NCBI GenBank assembly: GCA_002722255.1
Contig: PBLD01000001.1
Coordinates: 459,401-523,400, forward strand
Length of the DNA: 64,000 bases
Direction: 5' to 3'
Source of the DNA: Winogradskyella sp.
Lineage (GTDB): Bacteria > Bacteroidota > Bacteroidia > Flavobacteriales > Flavobacteriaceae
The notes below the pieces were generated by a model that worked only from the letters and a program-made list of their open reading frames with translations, was not told where the DNA came from and ran no database searches. A program made the position numbers and the translations under genes. Shown one piece after another: positions 18,065 through 25,969 of this stretch; the stretch's first letter is position 1, and each line of letters opens with the position of its first letter.

Positions 18065-20440
18065 TTAAAATTTAAAATTATAGGTTATTGAAGGAATCAT
18101 TCCAAAAATTGAAATTCGAGTGGCTTCATTCAATCCTGTTTGATTGTTTTGGTTAAAGCTAACTGAAGCCGCATTTCTTCTGTTATAAAGGTTGTAAATA
18201 CCAAAAACCCATTCGCCTTTCCAGCGTTTATCATTGTCTTTGTTTGGTGAATACGTTGCAGAAACATCTAATCTATGGTACGCAGACAAACGGTCTTCAT
18301 TTCTGCTAGAATACGTTGCTACAGATAAGTCTTCGTAAGTGTATTGTCCGTTTGGATAAGTTACAGGACGTCCTGTTTGAAATATAAAGTTAGAACTAAA
18401 CCTCCATTTATCATTCAATTTATAAGAACCTGTTAATGAAATATCGTGTGTACGATCGTAAGGTGTATTGTACCAATCTCCATTGTTAATACCTGGTCCA
18501 CCAGCGTTTCCGCCAAAAGCGCGTTGTTCAGATTTTGATAGTGTATAAGCCAGCCAACCTGTAAAATCGCCTTTGTTTTTTCGTAATAAAACTTCTAAAC
18601 CATAAGCTCTTGCTTCACCGTTTAATATTTCGGTTTCAATATTATTGTTTCCTATTAAATCAGACCCATCAATATAATCTATGCGATTATCAACTGTTTT
18701 GTAGTAGGTTTCCAGCTCTAAAGTATAAGCATTGTCTTTAAAGTTTTTGTAATATCCTAAAGCAAATTGATTAGATATCTGAGGTTTTATGTACTGACCA
18801 CTTGGTGTCCACACATCTAAAGGTGTTACCGAAGCTGTATTAGACAGAAGGTGCAAATATTGTGTAGATTTAGTATAACTAGCCTTAACAGAAGCGTCTT
18901 CGTTGAGTTGATAAGAGACTCCTAATCTTGGTTCTAAATTGCCAAATGTTTTAATACTTTCTCCTTTACTGTAATACGTTTCGCTTTCAGCCTCTCCTCG
19001 TTCGTAAATACCCAAATCACTATTATAAATCACAGGTTGATTATTGACGTAATTGGTCATGTTTTGACCACCAAGTCTTGTAAATGCACTGTAACGCAAA
19101 CCATAATTAAATGCCAATTTATCTGAAATTTGATGCTCTGCACTTATATACGCTGCTCCTTCAAAAGCACGTTTTTCGTCTAATTTTAGATAATTTATTG
19201 GAGACGTTTCAGACGAAGGTCTTACTTCACCAGGATTAAGATTATAAGTTAATCCACTGACACCAAAATCTAGTGTAATGTCATTATTTACATAATAACC
19301 TAAATCATACTTTACGTTGAAGTTGGTAATATCTGCATTCCAATCTAGCTCAATAAAATCTAGAATAATATTATAATCGTACTTGCTGTAAATAAACGAT
19401 AGATTAGAAAACAACTTATCGTTAAAAACGTGGTTCCAGCGTAAGTTTCCGGTAGCATTACCGTAGTTATTTTCTATAATTTTAGATAAGTTAAAAATAT
19501 CTCTTCCAAAATAACCTGATAAGTACAGCCTGTTGTTTTCGTTAATCTCGTAGTTGGTTTTAAGATTAAGATCGTAAAATGAGATTTTATCGTCCTTTAC
19601 GTCTTCTATAAGTGGCATAAACAAATGTGCATAAGACGCTCTACCTGCTATTAAAAACGAGCCTTTATCGTTAAAAATAGGCGATTCTGCAGTCAATCTA
19701 CTTGAAATTAACCCAACACCACCTGTGAGCCCAAACTGCTTGCTATTGCCGTCTTTTTGCCTTACATCTAACACTGAAGATACTCTACCTCCATATTTTG
19801 CCGGAATATCACCCTTATAAAGCTTAATATTCTTTATAGCATCTGCATTAAATACCGAGAAAAAACCAAAGAAGTGCGATGTGTTATAAATTATAGCTTC
19901 GTCTGAAAGCACCAAATTTTGATCGGCTGCTCCTCCTCGTACATGGAATCCTGCAGAACCTTCGCCATTATTGGTAACACCAGGCAATAATTGAATAGAT
20001 TTTACAACATCTACCTCACCTAATACGGCTGGCATTTCTTTAATTGTATTAGCATTAAGTTTTGCCACGCTCATTTGTGGTTTTTTAATACTGACTCTTT
20101 CAGATTCCTCTGCAACGATTACAATTTCGTCTAGTGATGTTGCAGTTTCCTCAAGTTCAAAATCTAGCTTTTGATCTTTGTTTAATGTAATTTCTTGTGT
20201 TACGGACTTAAAACCTACGTAAGAAATCACCAAAGTATAGGTTCCTTCTGGCGCTGTAAGTGAAAAGAAACCGTACTCATTTGTAGTTGCTCCATAGTTG
20301 GTATCTTTTAAATAGACGGTTGCTCCCAAAAGGGTTTCACCATTTGTAATGTCTTTAATGGTTCCGCTTATACTAAATTGTTCCTGCGCTTGACACCACA
20401 AGCTTGTAAACAGGAAAATAACTAAACCTAAATGTTTCAT
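18065..20440 (-). CDS. TonB-dependent receptor with CarboxypepD_reg-like N-terminal domain
   Basis: 791 residues. Signal peptide ends near WCQAQ; a carboxypeptidase-regulatory-like beta-sandwich covers about 24-105 (ISGTIKDITNGETLLGATVYLK); the plug follows (VKSIQLLPGVTNNGEGSAGFHVRGG), then a long beta-barrel ending in ..YNFKF with terminal aromatic residue. Imports an unknown substrate across the outer membrane using TonB. Operon with DUF4249 downstream; the split LytTR regulator gene lies 204 nt upstream in the same orientation. Confidence 0.93.
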   Translation of the reverse strand: MKHLGLVIFLFTSLWCQAQEQFSISGTIKDITNGETLLGATVYLKDTNYGATTNEYGFFSLTAPEGTYTLVISYVGFKSVTQEITLNKDQKLDFELEETATSLDEIVIVAEESERVSIKKPQMSVAKLNANTIKEMPAVLGEVDVVKSIQLLPGVTNNGEGSAGFHVRGGAADQNLVLSDEAIIYNTSHFFGFFSVFNADAIKNIKLYKGDIPAKYGGRVSSVLDVRQKDGNSKQFGLTGGVGLISSRLTAESPIFNDKGSFLIAGRASYAHLFMPLIEDVKDDKISFYDLNLKTNYEINENNRLYLSGYFGRDIFNLSKIIENNYGNATGNLRWNHVFNDKLFSNLSFIYSKYDYNIILDFIELDWNADITNFNVKYDLGYYVNNDITLDFGVSGLTYNLNPGEVRPSSETSPINYLKLDEKRAFEGAAYISAEHQISDKLAFNYGLRYSAFTRLGGQNMTNYVNNQPVIYNSDLGIYERGEAESETYYSKGESIKTFGNLEPRLGVSYQLNEDASVKASYTKSTQYLHLLSNTASVTPLDVWTPSGQYIKPQISNQFALGYYKNFKDNAYTLELETYYKTVDNRIDYIDGSDLIGNNNIETEILNGEARAYGLEVLLRKNKGDFTGWLAYTLSKSEQRAFGGNAGGPGINNGDWYNTPYDRTHDISLTGSYKLNDKWRFSSNFIFQTGRPVTYPNGQYTYEDLSVATYSSRNEDRLSAYHRLDVSATYSPNKDNDKRWKGEWVFGIYNLYNRRNAASVSFNQNNQTGLNEATRISIFGMIPSITYNFKF

Positions 20441-20644
20441 TAGTAACTGATCTGTTTTTTGATTGATAAAATTATTATTTGAATGGTTTAAAAAATCGAT
20501 TTTTTGGTTATGCTTTTGTTAACGCAAATAAATTTTAAATATTAGCCAAACACCTAATGAAGACGAGCTTTTGGTGCGAATTGTTACATCTACGGAGTGA
20601 AATAAAATGCAATTGTTTGAATTGAATCTTTATCAAGACTAAAA

Positions 20645-21537
20645 TTAAGCCTTAAACTCTTGCTTAATTTGTTCTGAAAAAGACTTTGAAACAGGAATCT
20701 TTATTTTTGAATTTGAACTTTGTATAGTAAGAAACAACTTGCCATTATCTCTATTTAAGTTGTTTATTTTAAAAACATTAACTGCATAAGATCTATGACA
20801 TTGTTCTATTGGCAAATCCTCAGTTTGCGCAATAATGTTTTTTAATCTGTTTCTAATAATATGCTTTTTTACCTGATCTAGCTTATTGTAATACACTACA
20901 ACATACTGATTGCTAGATTCTAAGTATAAAATCTCTTCTAAGCTGAGTTTGAGGTCTGGTTGGTTATTTTCATCATAAAATACAACCTGCTTTTGCACAT
21001 TAGAATTCTTAAATCGTTTTTTAAAAGCACTCAATTCGTCATCACGCTGTTGTAGTTCTGATTGCATTTTTGTAATCGCCAAATACACCACACTTCCCAT
21101 AAACGGAAAAATTAAAATCATTAAGAGTTTTGGGTACATTTTTAACTGAAACCAAACGTTTAATTCTTCTTCAAAATCATTACCTAAATCTGGAATAATA
21201 AAAGACATCCCAAAATTTATGATTTGCAATACTAAAGCTTCAAACAACAACCAAAATATGTATTTTTTATTTATAACATTTTGATAATCAAATATTTGTC
21301 TTAAAAAAATTGAGATAAGGATAAAGCTGTAAATGTACTAACAGCAATAGAAAAGAAGAATAAAAACTTATGAAGTGTAGGATTTTCGGGATTAGACATT
21401 TCCTCAGAAATGCCATAAGGCTGAAAGATTATAAGAAAGAAATGAGAGAAAACTACAGCACTAATAATGTAAATCCATTTGGATTTTGCATCATTAAAAT
21501 AATCGAAAGGTTGCTCTAAAAACTCAGTAATTCTCAT
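20645..21537 (-). pseudogene. Membrane LytTR-family regulator split by a frameshift at a T7 run
   Basis: Two reading frames on the minus strand together make one protein. The first (ATG at 21537, 78 residues, two predicted membrane helices, MRITEFLEQPFDYFNDAKSK) ends at a TAA at 21301-21303 directly after CAA TTT TTT. The second frame is open from upstream of the T run through 20645 and gives LRQIFDYQN..., further hydrophobic helices, a coiled linker, and a LytTR DNA-binding domain (LEEILYLESSNQYVVVYY; CHRSYAVNVFKI). One extra T in the run 21303-21309 would join them into about 297 residues. Either a sequencing indel, a true pseudogene or -1 frameshifting; the C-terminal half might also be made alone. 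Confidence 0.75.
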
Positions 21538-21573
21538 TTTAAAATTCAGATTTAAACAAGAATATTAAACAAA

Positions 21574-21607
21574 AAAGCCAGATGTTTATTATATCATCTG
21601 GCTTTAA
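21574..21607 (-). terminator. Terminator downstream of the OmpH-like gene
   Basis: Perfect 11-bp arms AAAGCCAGATG (21574-21584) and CATCTGGCTTT (21595-21605); on the minus strand the second arm runs into a T6 tract, directly after the OmpH-like gene. Confidence 0.88.
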
Positions 21608-21629
21608 AATTTTATAAAACAGTAAAGAA

Positions 21630-22160
21630 TTACTCTTTTGTTTTACTTTCTTCTTTAGTATCACCATTTAATGCCTTAATAACATCTTCGGTAATGTCTT
21701 TATCATCTGCTCCGTACATAACGCTTCCTGCTTCATTAGCACCAAGAATAAAAGTGTATCCGTTCTTTTTTCCGTAATCCTTTACAAAAGCTTTAACTTG
21801 TTTAACCAAAGTATCTATTTCCTTTTGTCCTTCTACTTGAAGCATTTTTTCTTCATTACCTAATTGGTAGTCCTGCATTTGCTTCTTCTGACGTAAAGCC
21901 TGATATTCTTGTTCTGCTTTAGATTGATTCATTTTTTGAGCTCTAGTTTGAAAAGCTTGAGCCTCCATTTGTATTGCTTTATCTAAACTATCTGCTTTTT
22001 TATTAAAAGCGTCTATTTTAATTTGAAATTTAGCTTCGAAATCTTTTTTCTTATTAAACTCCTTTACAACTTTTGCATTATCTACAAAAGCTATTTTATC
22101 TTGTTTTTGGCAAGATGTAAAAATCGCTAAGGTTACTAAAGCAACAACTATTTTTTTCAT
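21630..22160 (-). CDS. OmpH/Skp family periplasmic chaperone-like lipoprotein
   Basis: 176 residues. Signal peptide ends in a lipobox-like IFTSC (Cys17). The rest is highly helical and charged with the Skp pattern: KIAFVDNAKVVKEF at the mature N-terminus, long coiled-coil arms (about 40-120, rich in K/Q/E), then FILGANEAGSVMYG. OmpH/Skp holds unfolded outer-membrane proteins in the periplasm; here the lipobox suggests membrane attachment. Single gene with its own promoter and terminator. Confidence 0.9.
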   Translation of the reverse strand: MKKIVVALVTLAIFTSCQKQDKIAFVDNAKVVKEFNKKKDFEAKFQIKIDAFNKKADSLDKAIQMEAQAFQTRAQKMNQSKAEQEYQALRQKKQMQDYQLGNEEKMLQVEGQKEIDTLVKQVKAFVKDYGKKNGYTFILGANEAGSVMYGADDKDITEDVIKALNGDTKEESKTKE

Positions 22161-22185
22161 GATATTAATCTATTATTGTTTTTTG

Positions 22186-22193
22186 CAAATGTA
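22186..22193 (-). promoter_or_regulatory. Predicted -7 box for the OmpH-like gene
   Basis: Minus-strand TACATTTG, full TAnnTTTG match, 25 nt upstream of the ATG at 22160. The rest of the 214-nt gap to the methyltransferase gene shows nothing recognisable. Confidence 0.5.
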
Positions 22194-22374
22194 AAAAAGT
22201 TAACCTGTGATTTTCATTATTTTTTATGTATAAATAAATCTTATCGTTAGATACATCTATTATTTTAAAAATCTATAAAAAACAAGCTCAAATAAGGCGT
22301 TTTAAGCGCTTTTATAATTTTACCAACCCAATTACCTTATTCAACGAGAGATATAAGACACAGCTTACCTAATT

Positions 22375-23235
22375 CTAATTATTTTTAGATTTTAGGACAT
22401 AAATGTGGGAAGAATACTCCTTTGTACGATTTCCTTTGAGATTTGAACGCCATCCTATCCAAAAAGCTTTAATGGGATTCATAAAACCAGATTTATATTT
22501 TTCTGAAAGTAAACTCACGTAGTAAGCATCAAATTTCATTGGTAAGATTTTTACCAATTTTAATTGTTCCTCGTGAAACAATTTTTCAATTGCTGTTTTT
22601 GAAAAATGCCAAAGATGTCTCGGCACATCATAAGCAGCCCAAAAGTTTTTATAATGTTGCGCATCGTAACTTTTAAAGTTTGGCACCGCAATTATCAAAA
22701 TTCCATTTGGTTTTAATAAATGCTTAAAAAGCTTAACGTGCATTTCTAAATCTGGTAAATGTTCTAAAACGTGCCAAAGTGTAATAACTTCGAAACTGTT
22801 TTCTTTTAAAGTTTCTAAATATTGAATATCGAAAACCGAATTGTTTGTTTTAGAATTTGCAATCGCTCTTGCTTGTTCGTTTGGCTCTACTCCAACAACA
22901 TTCCAATTATTATTTTTTGCGATTTCTAAAAAATCACCTGTACCACATCCAATATCTAAAAGTGTTTTTTCTTCAGATTGAAATGAATTAATCAGTTTCA
23001 ATTTTCGTTTTAAAGAAATCATTCTGACCAAATGATACACTTTTTCAAACAGATTTCGCTTGGCATCTGTGTGCGAAATGTAATCTTCGCTTTTGTAATA
23101 TTCTGAAAGTTTTTCGCCTTGAGGTTGTGGAAATGTTTCTAACATATCCAATGTCTCATTATGCAATAATTGAAATTCTTCTCCAGAAACGGAATGGTCT
23201 TTTACGGTTAGATATGTTGGTTTTTCTTTTAACAC
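22375..23235 (-). CDS. Class I SAM-dependent methyltransferase
   Basis: 286 residues with GTG start. The Rossmann SAM-binding motif TLLDIGCGTGDFLE (about 90-103), then VVGVEPNEQA and LWHVLEHLPDLEMH are classical Methyltransf_11/23 motifs. The N-terminal 70 residues (LLHNETLDMLETFPQP, YYKSEDYISH) match a Bacteroidota subgroup of unknown substrate often near cell-envelope or tRNA-modification genes. Likely transcribed with mnmG and the small Cys-rich gene upstream on the same strand, though REP palindromes intervene. Confidence 0.85.
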   Translation of the reverse strand: MLKEKPTYLTVKDHSVSGEEFQLLHNETLDMLETFPQPQGEKLSEYYKSEDYISHTDAKRNLFEKVYHLVRMISLKRKLKLINSFQSEEKTLLDIGCGTGDFLEIAKNNNWNVVGVEPNEQARAIANSKTNNSVFDIQYLETLKENSFEVITLWHVLEHLPDLEMHVKLFKHLLKPNGILIIAVPNFKSYDAQHYKNFWAAYDVPRHLWHFSKTAIEKLFHEEQLKLVKILPMKFDAYYVSLLSEKYKSGFMNPIKAFWIGWRSNLKGNRTKEYSSHIYVLKSKNN

Positions 23236-23248
23236 TAAATCAATTTTT

Positions 23249-23313
23249 CATTCCTGCGTAGGCAGGAATCCATTGTTTAATCAGTTTTAGATTCCTGCCT
23301 TCGCAGGAATGAC
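23249..23313. repeat. Inverted pair of REP-like palindromes
   Basis: Copy one at 23249-23270 (CATTCCTGCGTAGGCAGGAATC) and copy two at 23290-23313 (GATTCCTGCCTTCGCAGGAATGAC) are inverted, differing at one base; each is a self-complementary hairpin. Located between the methyltransferase and the small Cys-rich gene. Confidence 0.85.
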
Positions 23314-23349
23314 AGCAAGCAAAAAAACACTTAACGCTGTTTTATTTAA

Positions 23350-23529
23350 TTATAAATCAATAAAAAGATAATTAGCAATTCTTTTATCTAATTTAGATTT
23401 TAAACACTTTCTGTGACAAAGAAAACCTTGCTCTTCTACTGCGTCAATATTAACTTTAACGGAAAGGCTTATAGCCTCTTTAACGAGTACTGATTTTCCA
23501 CAAAAACAACAAACTGCTTCTTTATTCAC
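23350..23529 (-). CDS. 59-residue Cys-rich putative zinc-binding protein
   Basis: Open frame from a GTG at 23529 to TAA at 23350-23352. The product begins MNKEAVCCFCGKSVLVKEAI and ends KLDKRIANYLFIDL. It has CFCGK (Cys8, Cys10; also Cys7) and a second cluster CHRKC (Cys38, His39, Cys42), a two-half zinc-knuckle arrangement. No in-frame ATG exists upstream, so the GTG is the only reasonable start. It sits in the gap between mnmG and the methyltransferase, 15 nt downstream of a parS-like site. Coding is supported by Cys/His spacing and a clean stop; homologues were not checked. Confidence 0.6.
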   Translation of the reverse strand: MNKEAVCCFCGKSVLVKEAISLSVKVNIDAVEEQGFLCHRKCLKSKLDKRIANYLFIDL

Positions 23530-23544
23530 TAATGCTAACTTGAA

Positions 23545-23560
23545 CGTTCCACGTGGAACA
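23545..23560. promoter_or_regulatory. parS: parS-like ParB-binding site (15 of 16 matches)
   Basis: CGTTCCACGTGGAACA contains the perfect 14-bp palindrome GTTCCACGTGGAAC and differs from the parS 16-mer TGTTCCACGTGGAACA only at the first base. It lies in the intergenic gap 3' of mnmG. Confidence 0.75.
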
Positions 23561-23580
23561 TATATATATTTTAATTTTTG

Positions 23581-23604
23581 ATATTCCTACTTTAGCAGGA
23601 ATAT
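23581..23604. repeat. Single REP-like palindrome at mnmG 3' end
   Basis: Arms ATATTCCT and AGGAATAT around ACTTTAGC, resembling the ATTCCTGC...GCAGGAAT pair 270 bp away; its edge touches the mnmG stop codon. Confidence 0.65.
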
Positions 23605-25475
23605 TACCTACCTAAATACACCAATAAAACTGAAATATCATTAGGCGATACTCCACTAATTCTTGATGCTTGCGAAATGGTTACTGGCTGAATTTCGGTT
23701 AACTTTTGCCTTGCTTCCATACTCATAGATTTCAATTTTGAATAATCGAAGTTTGATGGAATTTTTACGTTTTCAAGACGGTTTAATTTATCTGCATTGT
23801 TCTTTTCCTTTTCAATATAACCAGCATATTTTACCTGAATTTCGGTTTGCTCTATAATTTCAGAATCTAAATTGTTCTCAGAAATATAAGCATCTACTGA
23901 AGCTACTTTTTGCATATCTTCAATCGTGATATTTGGTCTAGCATACAACTTAAACATCTTGTCTTGTTGCTTCACTTTAGCAGAATCTTTTGACTCTAAA
24001 ATCGGATTTATTTCATCTGGTGTTACACTGGTATCTTTAAAAAACTGAACAAAATTTGAGGCTTTAGATTGCTTCTCTTCCATTCGTTTTAATCGCTTTT
24101 CGGAAGCTAAACCAAGTTCGTATCCTTTTGGTGTTAATCTAAAATCTGCATTATCTTGTCTTAAAAGCGTTCTATATTCTGCACGAGATGTAAACATACG
24201 ATAAGGCTCTTCTGTACCTTTTGTAATTAAATCATCTATTAAAACACCTATATAAGCTTCATCTCTTTTTAAGGTAAATGGATCGCGTTCTTGTACTTTT
24301 AAGCTCGCATTTATACCTGCCATTAATCCTTGAGATGCTGCTTCTTCATAACCTGTTGTTCCGTTAATCTGACCAGCGAAATATAAACCCTCAACCAACT
24401 TCGTTTCCAAAGTATGTTTCAATTGAGTAGGCGGAAAATAATCGTATTCTATAGCATAACCAGGTCTAAAAAACTTCACATTTTCAAAACCAGCTACAGA
24501 TCGTAAAGCATTAAACTGAACATCTTCTGGTAAGGATGTTGAGAAGCCATTCACATAAACTTCAACTGTATTCCATCCTTCTGGCTCAACAAATAATTGA
24601 TGCCTATCCTTATCTGCAAATCGATTAATCTTATCTTCTATTGATGGACAATAACGAGGTCCAACACTTTTAATTCTACCATTAAACATTGGCGACCTAT
24701 CAAACCCTTGTCGAAGTAAATCGTGCACTTCTGGACTTGTGTAGGTCATATAACAAGAACGTTGTTTGGTCAAAGGTTTTGTAACATCTAAATATGAAAA
24801 CTTCTCTGGGTTTTCATCACCAGGTTGTTCAATCATTTTAGAATAATCTAATGACCTGCCATCTACTCTTGGTGGTGTTCCTGTTTTCATTCTCCCAGAA
24901 TCGAAACCTAGTTTAATAAGGTCTTCTGTGATTCCTGTAGCAGCTCTTTCTCCTGCTCTACCTCCACCAAAGTTTTTGTCACCGATATGAATTAAACCAT
25001 TTAAAAAAGTACCATTTGTAAGCACAACAGTTTTGGCTTTTACTTCTATTCCTAGAGAGGTTTTTACACCTACTATTTTGTGGTTTTCTATAATTAAACC
25101 AGACACCATTTCTTGATAAAAATCGAGATTCGGTGTTTGTTCTAACAACAACCTCCAATCTTCAGCAAAACGCATTCTGTCTGATTGGACTCTAGGACTC
25201 CACATTGCAGGTCCTTTAGATTTGTTAAGCATCTTGAATTGAATTGCAGAGGTGTCGGATACAATTCCACTGTAACCACCAAGCGCATCGATCTCTCGCA
25301 CAATTTGTCCTTTTGCAATTCCACCCATAGCAGGATTACAAGACATCTGTGCAATATTTTGAAGGTTCATTGTAATTAACAACGTCTTACTTCCCATATT
25401 GGCAGCAGCAGCAGCAGCTTCACTTCCTGCGTGACCTGCACCAACTACAATTACATCGTAAACTTCATTAAACAT
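23604..25475 (-). CDS. mnmG: tRNA uridine-5-carboxymethylaminomethyl modification enzyme MnmG
   Basis: 623 residues, full length. FAD-dependent partner of MnmE that builds the cmnm5 group on wobble U34 of several tRNAs. FAD-binding GAGHAGSEAAAAAANMG at 12-28, then MSCNPAMGGIAKGQIVREID and the Cys-containing MTYTSPEVHDLLR region; C-terminal GidA-associated domain ends ISGVSPNDISVLLVYLGR. parS-like sites flank the gene on both sides. A TATCTTTG promoter box is 60 nt upstream. Confidence 0.97.
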   Translation of the reverse strand: MFNEVYDVIVVGAGHAGSEAAAAAANMGSKTLLITMNLQNIAQMSCNPAMGGIAKGQIVREIDALGGYSGIVSDTSAIQFKMLNKSKGPAMWSPRVQSDRMRFAEDWRLLLEQTPNLDFYQEMVSGLIIENHKIVGVKTSLGIEVKAKTVVLTNGTFLNGLIHIGDKNFGGGRAGERAATGITEDLIKLGFDSGRMKTGTPPRVDGRSLDYSKMIEQPGDENPEKFSYLDVTKPLTKQRSCYMTYTSPEVHDLLRQGFDRSPMFNGRIKSVGPRYCPSIEDKINRFADKDRHQLFVEPEGWNTVEVYVNGFSTSLPEDVQFNALRSVAGFENVKFFRPGYAIEYDYFPPTQLKHTLETKLVEGLYFAGQINGTTGYEEAASQGLMAGINASLKVQERDPFTLKRDEAYIGVLIDDLITKGTEEPYRMFTSRAEYRTLLRQDNADFRLTPKGYELGLASEKRLKRMEEKQSKASNFVQFFKDTSVTPDEINPILESKDSAKVKQQDKMFKLYARPNITIEDMQKVASVDAYISENNLDSEIIEQTEIQVKYAGYIEKEKNNADKLNRLENVKIPSNFDYSKLKSMSMEARQKLTEIQPVTISQASRISGVSPNDISVLLVYLGR

Positions 25476-25491
25476 TGTTGAATATTTTTAA

Positions 25492-25507
25492 TGTTCCACG
25501 TGGAACA
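25492..25507. promoter_or_regulatory. parS: Perfect parS-like ParB-binding site
   Basis: TGTTCCACGTGGAACA, a perfect 16-bp palindrome identical to the parS sequence known from pseudomonads and closely related to the Bacillus consensus. It sits 17 nt upstream of the mnmG ATG, inside the predicted mnmG leader. Confidence 0.85.
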
Positions 25508-25534
25508 ATTAGAATTTCATTAAATTTAAACGTG

Positions 25535-25542
25535 CAAAGATA
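25535..25542 (-). promoter_or_regulatory. Predicted -7 box for mnmG
   Basis: Minus-strand TATCTTTG matches TAnnTTTG, 59 nt upstream of mnmG; the parS-like palindrome would lie in the transcribed leader. Confidence 0.45.
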
Positions 25543-25558
25543 CATCGAAAACACAAGA

Positions 25559-25969
25559 CTAAGAACGCGTGCTCAAATAGTAGTCTTCCTTAGAACGCAT
25601 CAGCTTAGCATCTTCTTCACTCTTATCTTTATATCCACAGTAATGTAGAATCCCGTGAATCATTACGCGTGCCAATTCATCTTCAAAAGACACATCAAAA
25701 TCTTTGGCATTATCTTCTACACGTTCTACTGAAATGTAAACATCTCCGTGTAGTTCTTTTCCTACCGAATAATCAAAGCTGATGATGTCTGTTAATGTAT
25801 CGTGATTTAAAAAATCGACATTGATTTTATGTAAATAATCATCGGAACAGAAGATGTAATTTAGTTCTCCTTCTTTACAATTTTCTGAATTGATAGCTTT
25901 TGAAATCCACTCAGAAATCTTGGTTTCATTCTCTAATTTAAATTCGGTTTCGTAATTAAAACTAATCAT
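25559..25969 (-). CDS. ybeY: rRNA maturation endoribonuclease YbeY
   Basis: 136 residues, slightly short for YbeY (155 in E. coli). Metalloprotein involved in 16S rRNA 3' maturation and ribosome quality control. N-terminal half has LNHDTLTDIISFDY, the conserved D-TDVLSF-like segment. The metal motif reads HGILHYCGYKD: the first two His are kept, but the third His of the usual HxxxHxxxxxH is Asp here. Start overlaps the DUF4175 stop by 8 nt, so the two are coupled. Confidence 0.93.
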   Translation of the reverse strand: MISFNYETEFKLENETKISEWISKAINSENCKEGELNYIFCSDDYLHKINVDFLNHDTLTDIISFDYSVGKELHGDVYISVERVEDNAKDFDVSFEDELARVMIHGILHYCGYKDKSEEDAKLMRSKEDYYLSTRS

